Part shown: in pieces, positions 17,637-26,513 of the stretch | Layout of the letters: each line of letters begins with the position of its first letter | How positions within the stretch are numbered: position 1 is the first letter of the stretch | Source: Halobacteriales archaeon QS_5_70_15 | GTDB lineage: Archaea; Halobacteriota; Halobacteria; Halobacteriales; Haloarculaceae | Direction: 5' to 3' | Assembly (NCBI GenBank): GCA_003022005.1 | Contig: PXRQ01000114.1 | Coordinates: 7,959-71,958, forward strand | Length of the DNA: 64,000 nucleotides | Notes under the pieces: generated by a model | Databases searched by the model: none | Seen by the model: the letters and a program-made list of their open reading frames with translations, nothing else | What the model was told of the DNA's origin: nothing | Position numbers and translations under genes: made by a program

Positions 17637-18692
17637 ATGACATACTTGGAGGAGCGTCCGACACGGCGCACCGTCCTCGCGGGTATCGGTATCGGCATCG
17701 GCATCGGCGCAACCGGGCTCGCCGGGACTGCCACGGCCCCGGCGGGCGCACAGTCCGAGGTCGAGACGGAGTTCAGGTTCGGCGGATCGCGGGCCTTCTG
17801 GCGCGGACAGTCCCCGGACGCCATCGAGGGAGTGGACAACCCCACGCTCGAACTCGAGGCCGGCAAGCGCTACCGCGTCGTCTGGGAGAACCTCGACGGC
17901 GAGGCACACAACTGGGTCATCGAGGACGCGGACGGGAACAACATCGTCCGGACGGAGATCATCAGCGAGGAGGGTGCGACACAGACCGTCGAGTTCGAGG
18001 CGACGGCGGCGATGGCCTCCTACTACTGCGAGGTCCACCCCTCCTCGATGCGCGGGGACGTGTCGGTGAGCGGTGGGACGAGCGACACCTCGACGCCGAC
18101 GGAGACGCCGGCCGAGACCCCGACCCCCGCCGGGGAGGCGGACCACACCGTCTCGATGGTCACCGAGGGCGAGGAGTACTACTTCGATCCCATCGGGATC
18201 GCGGTCGAACCGGGCGACACCGTCGAGTGGGTCATCGAGAGCGGTTCACACTCGTCGACATCGTACGACGACCGCATCCCCGAGGGGGCCGAAGCCTGGG
18301 ACAGCGGCGTCCTCTCCGAGGAGGGAGCTACGTTCCGGCGGGCGTTCGAGGCCGAGGGGACCTACGACTACTTCTGTACGCCACACAAGACCCTGGAGAT
18401 GATCGGCCGGGTCGTCGTCGGCGAGCCCGGCGGCCCAGCCGAGGGAAGCATGCCCCCGGACGGCGATGTCCCGGCGAGCGACGCCATCCTCGAGGAGGGG
18501 TCGGTGAGCTACGACTCGTTCTCGGGCGCGGCGACCGAGACGGCCTCGCCGACCCCTACGGAACCCGAAGACGGTGGTGACGGCGACGACGGGAGCAGCG
18601 GGGACGGCTCCGGGTTCGGGATCGTCGGAACGCTCGTCGGCCTCGGGAGCGCCGGGGCGTACCTCCTGCGCCGGAGCGACCGCGGCGAGTGA
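17637..18692 (+). CDS. double-cupredoxin halocyanin-like protein, Tat-exported and membrane-anchored
   Basis: 351 residues. A twin-arginine signal (RPTRRTVLAGIG) is followed by an unusual GIGIGIGIG hydrophobic core and Ala-rich cleavage region. Two type 1 copper domains follow: about 40-145 with ligands in EAHNW and YYCEVHPSSM, and about 165-275 with GSHSS and YFCTPHKTLEM. Thr/Pro-rich linkers separate them. A C-terminal hydrophobic helix with LLRRSDRGE anchors it. It probably carries electrons at the outer membrane face. Confidence 0.9.
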   Translation: MTYLEERPTRRTVLAGIGIGIGIGATGLAGTATAPAGAQSEVETEFRFGGSRAFWRGQSPDAIEGVDNPTLELEAGKRYRVVWENLDGEAHNWVIEDADGNNIVRTEIISEEGATQTVEFEATAAMASYYCEVHPSSMRGDVSVSGGTSDTSTPTETPAETPTPAGEADHTVSMVTEGEEYYFDPIGIAVEPGDTVEWVIESGSHSSTSYDDRIPEGAEAWDSGVLSEEGATFRRAFEAEGTYDYFCTPHKTLEMIGRVVVGEPGGPAEGSMPPDGDVPASDAILEEGSVSYDSFSGAATETASPTPTEPEDGGDGDDGSSGDGSGFGIVGTLVGLGSAGAYLLRRSDRGE

Positions 18693-18758
18693 CGCCGGAG
18701 TAGGCTCCCGGATGGGAGCCGAAGGAAGAGTCGGTTCGGGTCCCCCGTACCCGTCAGC

Positions 18759-20255
18759 TCAGCCCCGTAGCTGCCGGATCGCGGCGTTGAGCATCGCCTT
18801 CATCCGGTCGCTCATGGCGCCGTTCCGGGTCCTGTCGTTCAGATAGGGGAACCGCTGGAAGCGGTGGACGGCGCCGTTTTCGCCGTGTGGCGTGTTGTTC
18901 TGGCTCGTACAGACGTAGAGTTCGCCACCCCGTCCCGTCCCGAAGGCGGTCAGGAACGAGCCGAGTTCGGTTCCGTCTTCGCCGATCGGGTTGAGCGCCT
19001 CCATCTCCCACATCCCGTCGCCGTCGGGGGGCGAGGCGGCGAAGAGTCGCCCCTGTGGCTCCGTGAACGACTTGCTCCAGTCCCCGAAGACGTACGTGCC
19101 CTGGAGCTCCTCGATCGCATCCTCGTAGAAGTAGCCCCCGGTGATCGAAGTACCGACGGTCTCTCCCTCGTGCTGGTGGGGGTACTCGATGATCGGGTCG
19201 ATCAGCGGTTCGCCGTCGGGCGCCTCGTCGGGGCAGTTCGAGGGCGGCTCGTTCGGGGTCTCCGTGCTGAAACAGCGGGTGCCCTCCTTGGCGTTCCAGC
19301 CGTAGTTACCGCCGTTCTCGATGATGTCGACCTCCTCCCAGAGGTTCTGCCCGAGGTCGGCGGCGAACAGCCGCCCGTCGGCGTCGAACGAGATCCGCCA
19401 CGGGTTGCGCAGCCCCCAGGCGTAGATCTCGTCGAGCCCGTCGTCGTCGACCAGGGGGTTGCTGTCCGGGATCCCGTAGGGCTTGTCCCCCTCGGAGGAG
19501 TCGACGTCGATCCGGAGGATCGTACCCAGGAGGTTCGCCTCGACGTTCTGGGCGTTCCCGCCCGCGTTCCGATCGTACCAGTCCGAGACGTGGCCCGGGG
19601 CGTTGTCGTCGGCGGCGCCGCCGTCGCCCATCGGGATGTAGAGGTACCCGTCGGGACCGAACTCGAGCGAGCCCGCGTTGTGGTTGAACTGGGGGTGGTC
19701 GATGTCGAGGAGTACCTCCCGGGACCCGGGATCGGCCGCGCTCAGGTCGCTCGTCGCCCGGTACTCCACGAGGAGTTCTCGGTGGTCGACCCCCTCTTCG
19801 GAGGACGGGACGCTGTGGCGAACGAAGAACCGTTGGTTGCTCTCGAAGTTCGGGTGGAACTCGACGCCGAGCAACCCGCGCTCGTCGAACCCGCCGAGGT
19901 CCTCGAGTCCCAGTTCGGGCAGCTGGTCGCTGATGTCGAGGAACGGCTCGTCCTGGAGGCCATCGTCGGCGTCGTGAACCCGGAGCTGTCCCGGCTGGTC
20001 GACGATGAACAGCCGGTCGGACCCGTCGCCGGCGGAGGTGACCCCGACCGGCTGTGAGAGCCCCTCGGCGACCGTCTCGAGGCGTACGGCAGGCCCCTCC
20101 GGGAGGTATCCCTCCTGGGCGCTCGCCGTGCCCGCGAGGCCGGTGACTGCTCCCGCCGCGGCCGCGGCACGCATGAACGTCCGTCGGCTCGTCTCCGGAA
20201 GCGGCGATGCCGTCGCCTCTCGCGAATCATCCGTCACGCTCGTATCGTCGGACAT
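18759..20255 (-). CDS. PQQ-type sugar dehydrogenase (glucose/sorbosone dehydrogenase family), Tat-exported
   Basis: 498 residues. The N-terminus has a Tat signal, ETSRRTFMRAAAAAGAVTG, followed by a six-bladed beta-propeller: PVGVTSAGDGSDRLFIVDQP, LLGVEFHPNF, GYLYIPMGDGG, WGLRNPWRISFDADGRLF and NYGWNAKEGTRCF. Blade motifs match soluble glucose/aldose sugar dehydrogenases. It is secreted, oxidises sugars outside the cell, and could pass electrons to the neighbouring halocyanin, with which it is convergent. Start 20255 is chosen because it gives a normal Tat signal. Confidence 0.85.
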   Translation of the reverse strand: MSDDTSVTDDSREATASPLPETSRRTFMRAAAAAGAVTGLAGTASAQEGYLPEGPAVRLETVAEGLSQPVGVTSAGDGSDRLFIVDQPGQLRVHDADDGLQDEPFLDISDQLPELGLEDLGGFDERGLLGVEFHPNFESNQRFFVRHSVPSSEEGVDHRELLVEYRATSDLSAADPGSREVLLDIDHPQFNHNAGSLEFGPDGYLYIPMGDGGAADDNAPGHVSDWYDRNAGGNAQNVEANLLGTILRIDVDSSEGDKPYGIPDSNPLVDDDGLDEIYAWGLRNPWRISFDADGRLFAADLGQNLWEEVDIIENGGNYGWNAKEGTRCFSTETPNEPPSNCPDEAPDGEPLIDPIIEYPHQHEGETVGTSITGGYFYEDAIEELQGTYVFGDWSKSFTEPQGRLFAASPPDGDGMWEMEALNPIGEDGTELGSFLTAFGTGRGGELYVCTSQNNTPHGENGAVHRFQRFPYLNDRTRNGAMSDRMKAMLNAAIRQLRG

Positions 20256-20620
20256 GTGTGGCCCGGGCGTGTAGTTTTTGAGAGCACTCATAAAAGTTAC
20301 CCACGGTGCCGCGGCGAACTGCTGTCCGTCGCCCGTCGCCGGAACGGTGCGAAGGTGTCGGGCCACTCCGGGAGCGGACGCGGGTACCGGACGGATCGAG
20401 CGGGTCGCCGGGGGCGGGGAAGATCGGACCGCTCGAATACCGCGGTTCCCCCCGGACGCGCGACGGGAGTCCCCTCGACCGGACGTGATACTGTCGGGCG
20501 TATCACGCGGACGGCATCGCCGTACCGTGGTGGTGATGACGACGTTCGGGGAGTCACGTCCGGGGAGGCGTGGTCGTTCGAGCGCTACTTTTGAGACGGT
20601 ACGGCCTCGTTGAGGGAGTC
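20256..20620. other. 365-nt divergent promoter region
   Basis: Gene-free interval between the sugar dehydrogenase and MBL genes. It holds a TATA-like CTACTTTTGAG for the MBL gene (20585-20595) and an inverted repeat at 20484-20507. Small ORFs on both strands here show no protein-like composition. Confidence 0.5.
20484..20507. promoter_or_regulatory. perfect inverted repeat, possible operator
   Basis: CGTGATAC (20484-20491) and GTATCACG (20500-20507) are exact complements separated by 8 nt. It lies about 115 nt upstream of the MBL gene start and about 230 nt upstream of the dehydrogenase start. The arm core TGATAC/GTATCA also resembles the ends of the palindromic elements, so it could be a minimal remnant instead. 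Confidence 0.4.
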
Positions 20621-21355
20621 GTGATCCGACACGACGGGCTGCTCGCCTCCTGGCTGGGCTACGCGACCCTCCGGATCGAGGGAGCGGAGACGGTAGCGTA
20701 CACCGACCCCGGCCGGTACGGCGTGCTCGATGGCTTCGAACCGCACGACGCGGACCTGGTCTGCGTGACCCACGACCACCACTACGACAGCGACGGGATC
20801 CGCCGGGTCGCGAACGACGACACGACGGTCGTGGTGTACGAGGGGGTGAACACCCACCGCATCGACCGCGACGTTGAGCGGCCGAGCGAGCTGCCGGGGG
20901 AGCTCCGGGTGGTCGACGACGAGGCGGACTTCGCCGTCGGCAACACCGTCGTGCGGACGGTCCCCGCGTACAACCACCCCGACGGGGAGCACCTCCGCGA
21001 GAACGGCGAGCCGGTCCATCCCGAAGGGTTCGGCTGTGGCTACCACCTGACCGTCCCGGGCACCTGGGGTCGGGACGTGAGCGTGTTCTGGACCGGCGAC
21101 TCCGACGTCCTCGAAGGCCACGCCGAACTGGACGTCTCGCTGTTCTGTCCGACCATCGCCGGAACGGTCACCATGGACCGCCACCAGGCAGCGGCGCTGG
21201 CCGAGGCCCTCGACCCGGACCTCACCCTCCCGATCCACTACGACACGTTCGAGACGCTGGAGACGGACGCGCCCGCGTTCGCCGCCGACGTCGCCGGGCG
21301 CGGGGTTCCGGTCGTTCTCGACGAGCCGGTGACCGACCGCTCGCCGGTCGAGTAG
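20621..21355 (+). CDS. metallo-beta-lactamase fold hydrolase (UlaG-like)
   Basis: 244 residues from GTG 20621: IRHDGLLASWLGYATLRIEG. The metal motif is THDHHYDSDG (HxHxxD), with further ligands in YNHPDG, FWTGDSDV and LPIHYDTFE. It is related to the UlaG-type L-ascorbate-6-phosphate lactonase branch; the substrate is not known. GTG 20621 is preferred because a TATA-like stretch (CTACTTTTGAG) lies 26 nt upstream, the leaderless pattern, and the extra 17 upstream residues are atypical. Confidence 0.85.
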   Translation: MIRHDGLLASWLGYATLRIEGAETVAYTDPGRYGVLDGFEPHDADLVCVTHDHHYDSDGIRRVANDDTTVVVYEGVNTHRIDRDVERPSELPGELRVVDDEADFAVGNTVVRTVPAYNHPDGEHLRENGEPVHPEGFGCGYHLTVPGTWGRDVSVFWTGDSDVLEGHAELDVSLFCPTIAGTVTMDRHQAAALAEALDPDLTLPIHYDTFETLETDAPAFAADVAGRGVPVVLDEPVTDRSPVE

Positions 21356-21454
21356 CCGGCGGCTCGGGAGAGAGCAGCGCGGCGACCTCGCGGGACGACC
21401 GAGGGGGGATCGAAACCGAGAGACACCGTCGGACGACGCTCGTCCGGCTCCGGG

Positions 21455-22081
21455 CTACCGGCAGTCCTCGACCCGGTCGAACACCGGCCGGAGCGTGTTC
21501 AGGGTCCGCTCGCTCACCGCGACGGGGTCGAGGTGGAAGTGCGACCGCGCGTCCGTCGACCGGATGTGCCGGGTGACGGCGTGACAGAACCGGAACGCGT
21601 CCCGGGCGTCGACGTGGCCGAGGAGCGTCTGGAGGTTGTGAAAGCAGAGTTCGACCGAGCCGGGATCGTTCGCCCAGGCCGAGAGGACCTCTCTGATGCG
21701 GATGCCGAGCCCGGTCAGGTCGTCGGGCGACCCCACGGTGGCGATCCACGGTCCCGGCGTCAGCCCGGGGCCGTGACCGCTCCCCTGGGTGGCGGCGGCC
21801 GCGCCACGGCTCTGGTCACAGCAGACGATGGCCACGTTCGAGGGGGAGGCGGTCCCGCCCCGGACGACCGCGTCGAACCGTCTGTCGGGCGATTCCTCGA
21901 GAGAGATGAGAAGCGCGTTCGACGGGGCGGAACCGTGGGACGAGGAGAGACGCTCGGAGCAGTAGTCGTCGCCACCCCCGTCCGTCGAGGAGAGCACCAG
22001 CACGTTCTCGCCCCCCCACGTGACCTCGTCGTCCCCCGCTGACGCGGTCCCTGTCGGAGGTGCTGCATCGGCGGTCGGCAT
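21455..22081 (-). CDS. DUF7504-like haloarchaeal protein
   Basis: 208 residues with a RecA/KaiC-like alpha/beta pattern but no Walker A: ENVLVLSSTD, NALLISLEESPDRRFDAV, NVAIVCCDQSRG, LTGLGIRIREVL and ELCFHNLQTLLGHVD. It is similar in layout to the gene at 56590, which sits in an operon with a HalX response regulator. The role is unknown, perhaps signalling. It is divergent from the DUF429 gene. Confidence 0.7.
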   Translation of the reverse strand: MPTADAAPPTGTASAGDDEVTWGGENVLVLSSTDGGGDDYCSERLSSSHGSAPSNALLISLEESPDRRFDAVVRGGTASPSNVAIVCCDQSRGAAAATQGSGHGPGLTPGPWIATVGSPDDLTGLGIRIREVLSAWANDPGSVELCFHNLQTLLGHVDARDAFRFCHAVTRHIRSTDARSHFHLDPVAVSERTLNTLRPVFDRVEDCR

Positions 22082-22192
22082 TCGCGCCCCGCTACGTCCA
22101 CCCTACACTTAACGGGACGAGAGCGGCTTCAGGGCCTGAACACGCCGGGCGACGGCGATGGATATAGGAGGCCGGGACGACTCCGGTCGGGC

Positions 22193-22939
22193 GTGTCAGC
22201 CGAGGCGACGCGTTTCGTGGGGACCGCGCTGTGTGCGGACGGGTGGGTCGCCGTCGTCCACCGGACGGACGGGTTCGATCACGCGGAGGTGTTCGCGGAG
22301 TTCGGCGCGCTCTGGGGCCGCTACGAGGAGCGGGCCGAGCGCATCGCCGTGCCCGTTCCGGTCGGCCTCCGGGACGGGGGCGAGGAGCCGCGCCCGCCCG
22401 AACGGCTCGCCCGGGAACTGCTCGGGCCCCGCGGGTCGGCCGTCTACGACGCGCCGGTCCGGGAGGCGACGCGAAAGCAGCGCTACCAGACCGCGAGCCG
22501 GGTCACCGAGCGCAAGACCGGACGCGGGCTCGCCCGCGAGGCGTTCGAGGAGTCGACGGCCGTCGTCGAGGTGGACGAACTGCTCTCGGCCATTCCCGAG
22601 GCCCGGCCGATCGTGGTCGAGTCCCACCCCGAGATCTGCTTCCGGGCGTTCCGGGGCGAACCGCTCGAGTACGACCCGTCGACCGCTGCGGGGTACGCCG
22701 AGCGCCTGCGGACCCTGGCCGCGTTCGACCCGGACGCGCCGGTCGACGTGGTGGCCGCCTCGGAGGCGACGGGCGGCCGCCAGGTGGCCGTCGCGGACGT
22801 GATCGAGGGGACGGCGCTGGCGCTCACCGTCCGCCCGGGCGAGGGCGAACTCCGCTCGCTTCCCGAGGACCCGCCGACCGACCCCGAGGGGCTGCCGATG
22901 CGGATGACGTACCGCGCCGGGACGGGCCTGGAGCCGTAA
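22193..22939 (+). CDS. DUF429 domain protein (RNase H-like fold predicted)
   Basis: 248 residues from GTG 22193. Features match the DUF429 family: an N-terminal beta hairpin with FVGTALCADGWVAVVHRTDG, an acidic/His motif IVVESHPEICFRAFRG, and DAPVREATRKQRYQTASRVT. The third beta strand, IAVPVPVGLRDGG, is where the family usually has DxPIGL; here the Asp is replaced. A nuclease-like role has been suggested for the family but is not proven. Confidence 0.8.
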   Translation: MSAEATRFVGTALCADGWVAVVHRTDGFDHAEVFAEFGALWGRYEERAERIAVPVPVGLRDGGEEPRPPERLARELLGPRGSAVYDAPVREATRKQRYQTASRVTERKTGRGLAREAFEESTAVVEVDELLSAIPEARPIVVESHPEICFRAFRGEPLEYDPSTAAGYAERLRTLAAFDPDAPVDVVAASEATGGRQVAVADVIEGTALALTVRPGEGELRSLPEDPPTDPEGLPMRMTYRAGTGLEP

Positions 22940-23043
22940 CGGCCGGTCGAGGGTCCGACGGACGGGACGCAAGGGTCACGACGACCGTCCCGGGGCGGCT
23001 CGTTCCGGCGACTCGTCCCCCGACAGCGACCCCGGTCGCCGAT

Positions 23044-23054
23044 GGGACTTTTGT
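23044..23054 (+). promoter_or_regulatory. TATA-like box of the DUF2237 gene
   Basis: GGACTTTTGTG, the only AT-rich run in this intergenic stretch, ends 23 nt before GTG 23078. This supports the GTG start and leaderless transcription. Confidence 0.4.
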
Positions 23055-23077
23055 GTGCGGCGACCGCACCGTCGGCC

Positions 23078-23458
23078 GTGTCGACCGACGACGAGCGGAA
23101 CGTGTTCGGGAACGCGCTGGAGCCGTGCGAGACCGAGCCGCCGACCGGCTTCCTGCGCGACGGCTACTGTCACCACCTGCGCCGCGACCCCGGCCGCCAC
23201 GAGGTCTGTGCCGTGCTCACCCAGGAGTTCCTCGAGTTCTCCCGCGAGCGGGGCAACGACCTTGTGACCCCGCGTCCCGAACTCGACTTCCCCGGCCTCC
23301 ACCCGGGCGACCGCTGGTGTCTCTGCGTCCCGCGGTGGATCGAGGCCCACGAGGCCGGCCGTGCCCCGCCCGTCGTGCTCGAGGCGACCGCCCGCGAGGT
23401 CACGGAGGACGTCCCCCTCGAACTGCTCCGGACGTACGACTACCGCGAGCGGAACTGA
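23078..23458 (+). CDS. DUF2237 family protein
   Basis: 126 residues from GTG 23078, full length for this family: NVFGNALEPCETEPPTGFLR, DGYCHHLRRDPGRHEVCAVL, FLEFSRERGNDL and LHPGDRWCLCVPRWIEA. Four cysteines are conserved in the family and may bind metal. Function unknown. The ORF could extend to ATG 23042, but the TATA-like box falls inside that extension. The stop reads TGATCCG and abuts a possible decayed palindromic element. Confidence 0.85.
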   Translation: MSTDDERNVFGNALEPCETEPPTGFLRDGYCHHLRRDPGRHEVCAVLTQEFLEFSRERGNDLVTPRPELDFPGLHPGDRWCLCVPRWIEAHEAGRAPPVVLEATAREVTEDVPLELLRTYDYRERN

Positions 23459-23515
23459 TCCGTACGCGCCGGTGCACGTGTCCGGGACCGGGATCGGGAC
23501 ACGGGTGCTTCCGGA
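23459..23515. repeat. possible decayed palindromic element
   Basis: Sequence between the TGA stop of the DUF2237 gene and a second TGA at 23518-23520. It begins TCCGTACGCGCC and ends CTTCCGGAG, with an inner hairpin GTGTCC/GGACAC. Shorter than the standard 79 bp; membership of the family is uncertain. Confidence 0.3.
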
Positions 23516-23677
23516 GTGATGACCTGGACTGGCGTCCACCGGGAGCAGTGTGCGCCGGGTGTGTCTCGTTCGCAGCGGCACGCAGCGACCGGAGCGGCGG
23601 TCCCACGGCGCGTCGGGGTTTCACGGCGAGATAACGCTGTCGGGCGGGTATGCGGGACCGGCGCGCACGGGGTATCG

Positions 23678-24261
23678 ATGGCAGACGAGCGGGGGACCGA
23701 CGGAGGTCCGACGGTGCTGGTCGTCGCGGAGGACCCGGCGGTGGCCGACCGGTACGGCCGCTGGCTCGCGGGTCGCTACGACGTCCGCGCCGTCGAAGGG
23801 GACGAGGACGCCGTCGACCTGCTACGAGAGGCCCCCGACGCCATCGATGCGGTCCTGCTGAACCGGCGGACGTCCGAAGTGGCCGACGATCCCGTGCTCG
23901 TCTCGATCCGCGACGCGGGGTTCGACTGTCCCCTCGCGCTCGTGACCGACCGTCGACCCGACTCCGACGTCGTCACCGGGGGCTCGACGACCACCTCACG
24001 GAGCCGGTCACGGAGGAGGCGCTGCTCCGGACCGTCGGGTCGCTGCTGGCGGTCGAGGGTCGGGAGGCGCTCCGCCGGGAGCTCTCGGCCAAACGGGTCC
24101 GTCGGAACGTCCTCCGGCTGGAGCACCCGCCGGAGGAACTCGAGGCGAACGAGCCGTTCGCCCGACTCGAGCGGGAGATCGAGCAGCTGGAACGCCGTCT
24201 CTCGCTCCACCGCGAGAGGCCCGAATCGCGGAAGCAAGGCGAACCCGCGATGGGGACGTAG
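23678..24261 (+). pseudogene. HalX-type response regulator, frameshifted
   Basis: The receiver domain starts at ATG 23678: PTVLVVAEDPAVADRYGRWL, and runs to ALVTDRRPDSDVV. The frame shifts near 23975; adding one G to the GGGGG run restores LDDHLTEPVTEEALLRTVGS and a C-terminal HalX-like helical region (RRNVLRLEHPPEELEANEPF, EIEQLERRL). The phospho-acceptor position reads AVLLNRRTSE, with Asn where active receivers have Asp (DVVLLDRLMPG in the regulator at 55982). So the receiver would be unphosphorylatable even if the frame were intact. Confidence 0.8.
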
Positions 24262-25073
24262 GGGGCAGACGGGGAGTCGCGTAGGGGGCAGACGAGGGGT
24301 TGAGAACCCGGGAGGTCCTCGACTCCGCGGGCCGGACCACAGGAGCCGGGGAACTGGGGGGGTTCCCGGCCCCCTGGGGTGGGGAGGGGATACACCGCCC
24401 GGGGGACGTGTGGCTCGATCCGGAGGCCCTCATACGGTCGTGCGTAACGATGTACCGGCGATAACCCGGACAGGTCGGGTATCGACGGCAAAAGACGACG
24501 CACGACCGTATCAGCCATCAGCACGCGCCCGTGGGCGCGGCCACCGGTCGAGGCACCCGCCGGAGCCGGCGATCGCCCGGCAGCGCCGCGATGACGCCGT
24601 CGAACGCCGGTCGCGTAGCTCGACCGGTGATCTCGAAGGGCGTGGCCGAACCCGGAACCCCGGTGCTGCACGGCGCGTCGGGGGGCACCTCGCAACCACG
24701 CCGGTTCCTCACACCGTCGGCGATGACCCCCCGACCGCTGCTTCCGGATCAGCCCGCACCGAACCCCGGGCGGATACAGCGGTTCCGCTCCGCCGGGGTA
24801 GGAGTTCGGAACCGGCGGTCACGGACGAGGCGGACCTCCGCGACACGTCCCGCCGTTCGTCGCGCGGAACTTTCCGCGGATCGGGATGCACGGCGGGAGC
24901 CACGCCGTCGGCGACGTCGGCGTCCCGTTCTGACACCGGCTTCCCCGCTCCGCTCCCCCCGCGACCCCTACCGGGGGTCCGAGCCCTGTCGACGGTCGTG
25001 CGTAGTCCAGCAGGGGGGTCGTCGCCCCGCTCGACCGGGAACCCTCAAGCCCCGGCGACCGTTAGGGCCGGTC
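24262..25073. other. 812-nt interval without a supported gene
   Basis: Contains a 15-bp direct repeat (CGTAGGGGGCAGACG at 24257 and 24280), a GC-rich hairpin near 24346-24369 (GCCGGGGAAC and GTTCCCGGC) and palindromic element copy 2. ORFs crossing it on either strand are rich in Arg, Pro and Ser and resemble nothing I know. It may hold the remains of a lost gene. Confidence 0.5.
24433..24510. repeat. 79-bp palindromic element, copy 2 (78 bp)
   Basis: Begins TACGGTCGTGCGTAACG and ends GACGCACGACCGTA; the 14-nt ends are perfect complements. It is flanked by TCA at 24430-24432 and TCA at 24511-24513. The centre (around ACCCGGACAGGTCGGGT) forms its own hairpin and matches the centre of copy 3 in reverse orientation. 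Confidence 0.85.
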
Positions 25074-25900
25074 ATGCAGGAGACGCGCCGGCAGGTCCTC
25101 GACACGCTCGCCGAGGGGCCGGTTCGAGGCCCCGCGCTGGCCGAGCGGCTCGACGTCTCGCGGGCGGCGGTCTGGAAGCACGTCGAGGCGCTCCGCGAGG
25201 CGGGGTTCGAGATCGAGAGCACCGACGACGGCTACCGGGTGGCCGAGGTCCCGGAGTACGGCGGCCTCGCCGTCGAGGTCGGCCTCGACGCCCCCTTCAC
25301 CGTCGAGTATCACGACGAGATAGACAGCACGAACGCCCGCGCACGGAGGCTCGCCACGGAGGGGGCCGGCGACGTGGTGGTCCTGGCGGACGCCCAGACG
25401 GGCGGGCGGGGCCGGCTCGGCCGCGAGTGGTCGAGCCCCCCGGGCGGGATCTACCTGAGCGTCGTCTGCCGACCGGACCTGCCGACGGCGCACGCGCCGA
25501 TCTACACGCTCGCGGCGGCGGTCGCGGCGGCCCGGGCCGCCCGGCCGACCGCGTCTCGTGGGTGGTCGTCGGCGTCGGCGTCAACGCGGACGTCCCCGCC
25601 TCGGCGCTCCCGGGGACGGCGACCAGCCTGCGGGAACTCGGCGCCGACGTCGACCGGCGGGCGTTCGTCCAGCGGTTCCTCGAGGCGTTCGACGACCTCC
25701 GGGGCGACCCCGATTCGATACGCCCGGCGTGGCGCGAGCACGCCCTCACCCTCGGTCGGCGGGTCCGCGTGGAGACCCCGCGCGGAGTCGTCGAGGGCGA
25801 GGCGGTCGACGTGGCGTTCCCGGGCGCGCTCCTCGTCGAGACGGCCGACGGCGAGCGCCGGGTCTCGGCGGGCGATTGCGAGCACCTCCGGACGGTCTGA
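25074..25900 (+). pseudogene. birA: biotin-protein ligase, internally deleted and frameshifted
   Basis: An N-terminal winged helix (about 1-65: RGPALAERLDVSRAAVWKHV) is followed by the ligase domain with EIDSTNARARRLA, DAQTGGRGRLGREWSSPPGG and IYLSVVCRPDL. The frame breaks near 25540, right after AAAVAAARAAR. It resumes in another frame with VSWVVVGVGVNADVPA and the C-terminal domain to 25900. The missing part, about 35-45 residues, is where the WPND-type motif and catalytic lysine should be. As written the enzyme cannot transfer biotin. Since biotin ligase is normally needed for biotin carboxylases, an assembly fault is a serious alternative. Confidence 0.85.
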
Positions 25901-25973
25901 ACCTCCGTCGGGTCGCCCAACGCCGCTGTCGCCCGAGGAACAGTTATGTCGATGGCCGTGTGACATGATACCG

Positions 25974-26417
25974 ATGTACGATCGAATCGTCATCCCGACC
26001 GACGGCTCGGATGGGATGGACCGGGTGCTCGGCCACGCCGCGGACCTCGCGCGCGTCCACGGCGCGACGCTCGACTTCGTCTACGTCGTCGATACCGCGG
26101 CGTTCGCGAACCTCCCGATGGAGACGTCCTGGGAGGGGGTCCGCGAGAGCCTCCAGGAGGAGGGCGAGAGCGCGCTCGGGGGGGCCGAGGGGGCCGTCGA
26201 GGGGGTGCCGACCGAACGACAGATGCTCCAGGGGGGGCCGGCCCGGGAGATCGCCGCCTACGCGGAGCGGTCCGGGGCCGACCTCGTCGTGATGGGGACC
26301 CACGGGCGCGGGGGGATCAACCGGCTCCTGCTCGGGAGCGTGGCCGAGCGGGTCGTCAGGAGTTCGCCGGTGCCGGTGCTGACCGTCCGGGTCGGCGGGG
26401 GCGACGAGGGGGGCTGA
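25974..26417 (+). CDS. universal stress protein (UspA family, ATP-binding type)
   Basis: 147 residues: MYDRIVIPTDGSDGMDRVLG at the N-terminus and the ATP-loop motif VVMGTHGRGGINRLLLGSVA near the C-terminus, which fits Gx2Gx9G(S/T). It is a cytoplasmic stress protein, likely dimeric. ATG 25974 is preferred; ATG 25965 would add three residues. It starts 73 nt after the broken birA. Confidence 0.9.
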   Translation: MYDRIVIPTDGSDGMDRVLGHAADLARVHGATLDFVYVVDTAAFANLPMETSWEGVRESLQEEGESALGGAEGAVEGVPTERQMLQGGPAREIAAYAERSGADLVVMGTHGRGGINRLLLGSVAERVVRSSPVPVLTVRVGGGDEGG

Positions 26418-26439
26418 CCGGCCGCCGCCGGGTCCTGCG

Positions 26440-26513
26440 GACGGTCGTGACGACGTACCGGCGACCGCCCGGAGGGACCGGCGATCACCGGCAAACGGCT
26501 ACGACCGCCCGTA
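26440..26513. repeat. decayed palindromic element
   Basis: Begins GACGGTCGTGACGACGTACC and ends CGACCGCCCGTA; inner arms ACCGGCGACC and ACCGGCGATC lie around the centre. The right flank TCA (26514-26516) is the stop codon of the amidohydrolase gene. The left flank is degraded. Confidence 0.65.

Noticed and set aside
24709..24936. 75-residue minus-strand ORF in the 24.3-25.1 kb gap
   Set aside because: No recognised motif and an Arg/Ser/Pro-biased composition like other shadow frames; not enough support.
23516..25900. 794-residue plus-strand ORF
   Set aside because: It is open only because of GC bias. It joins half of the response regulator, a non-coding interval and half of birA; it is not one protein.
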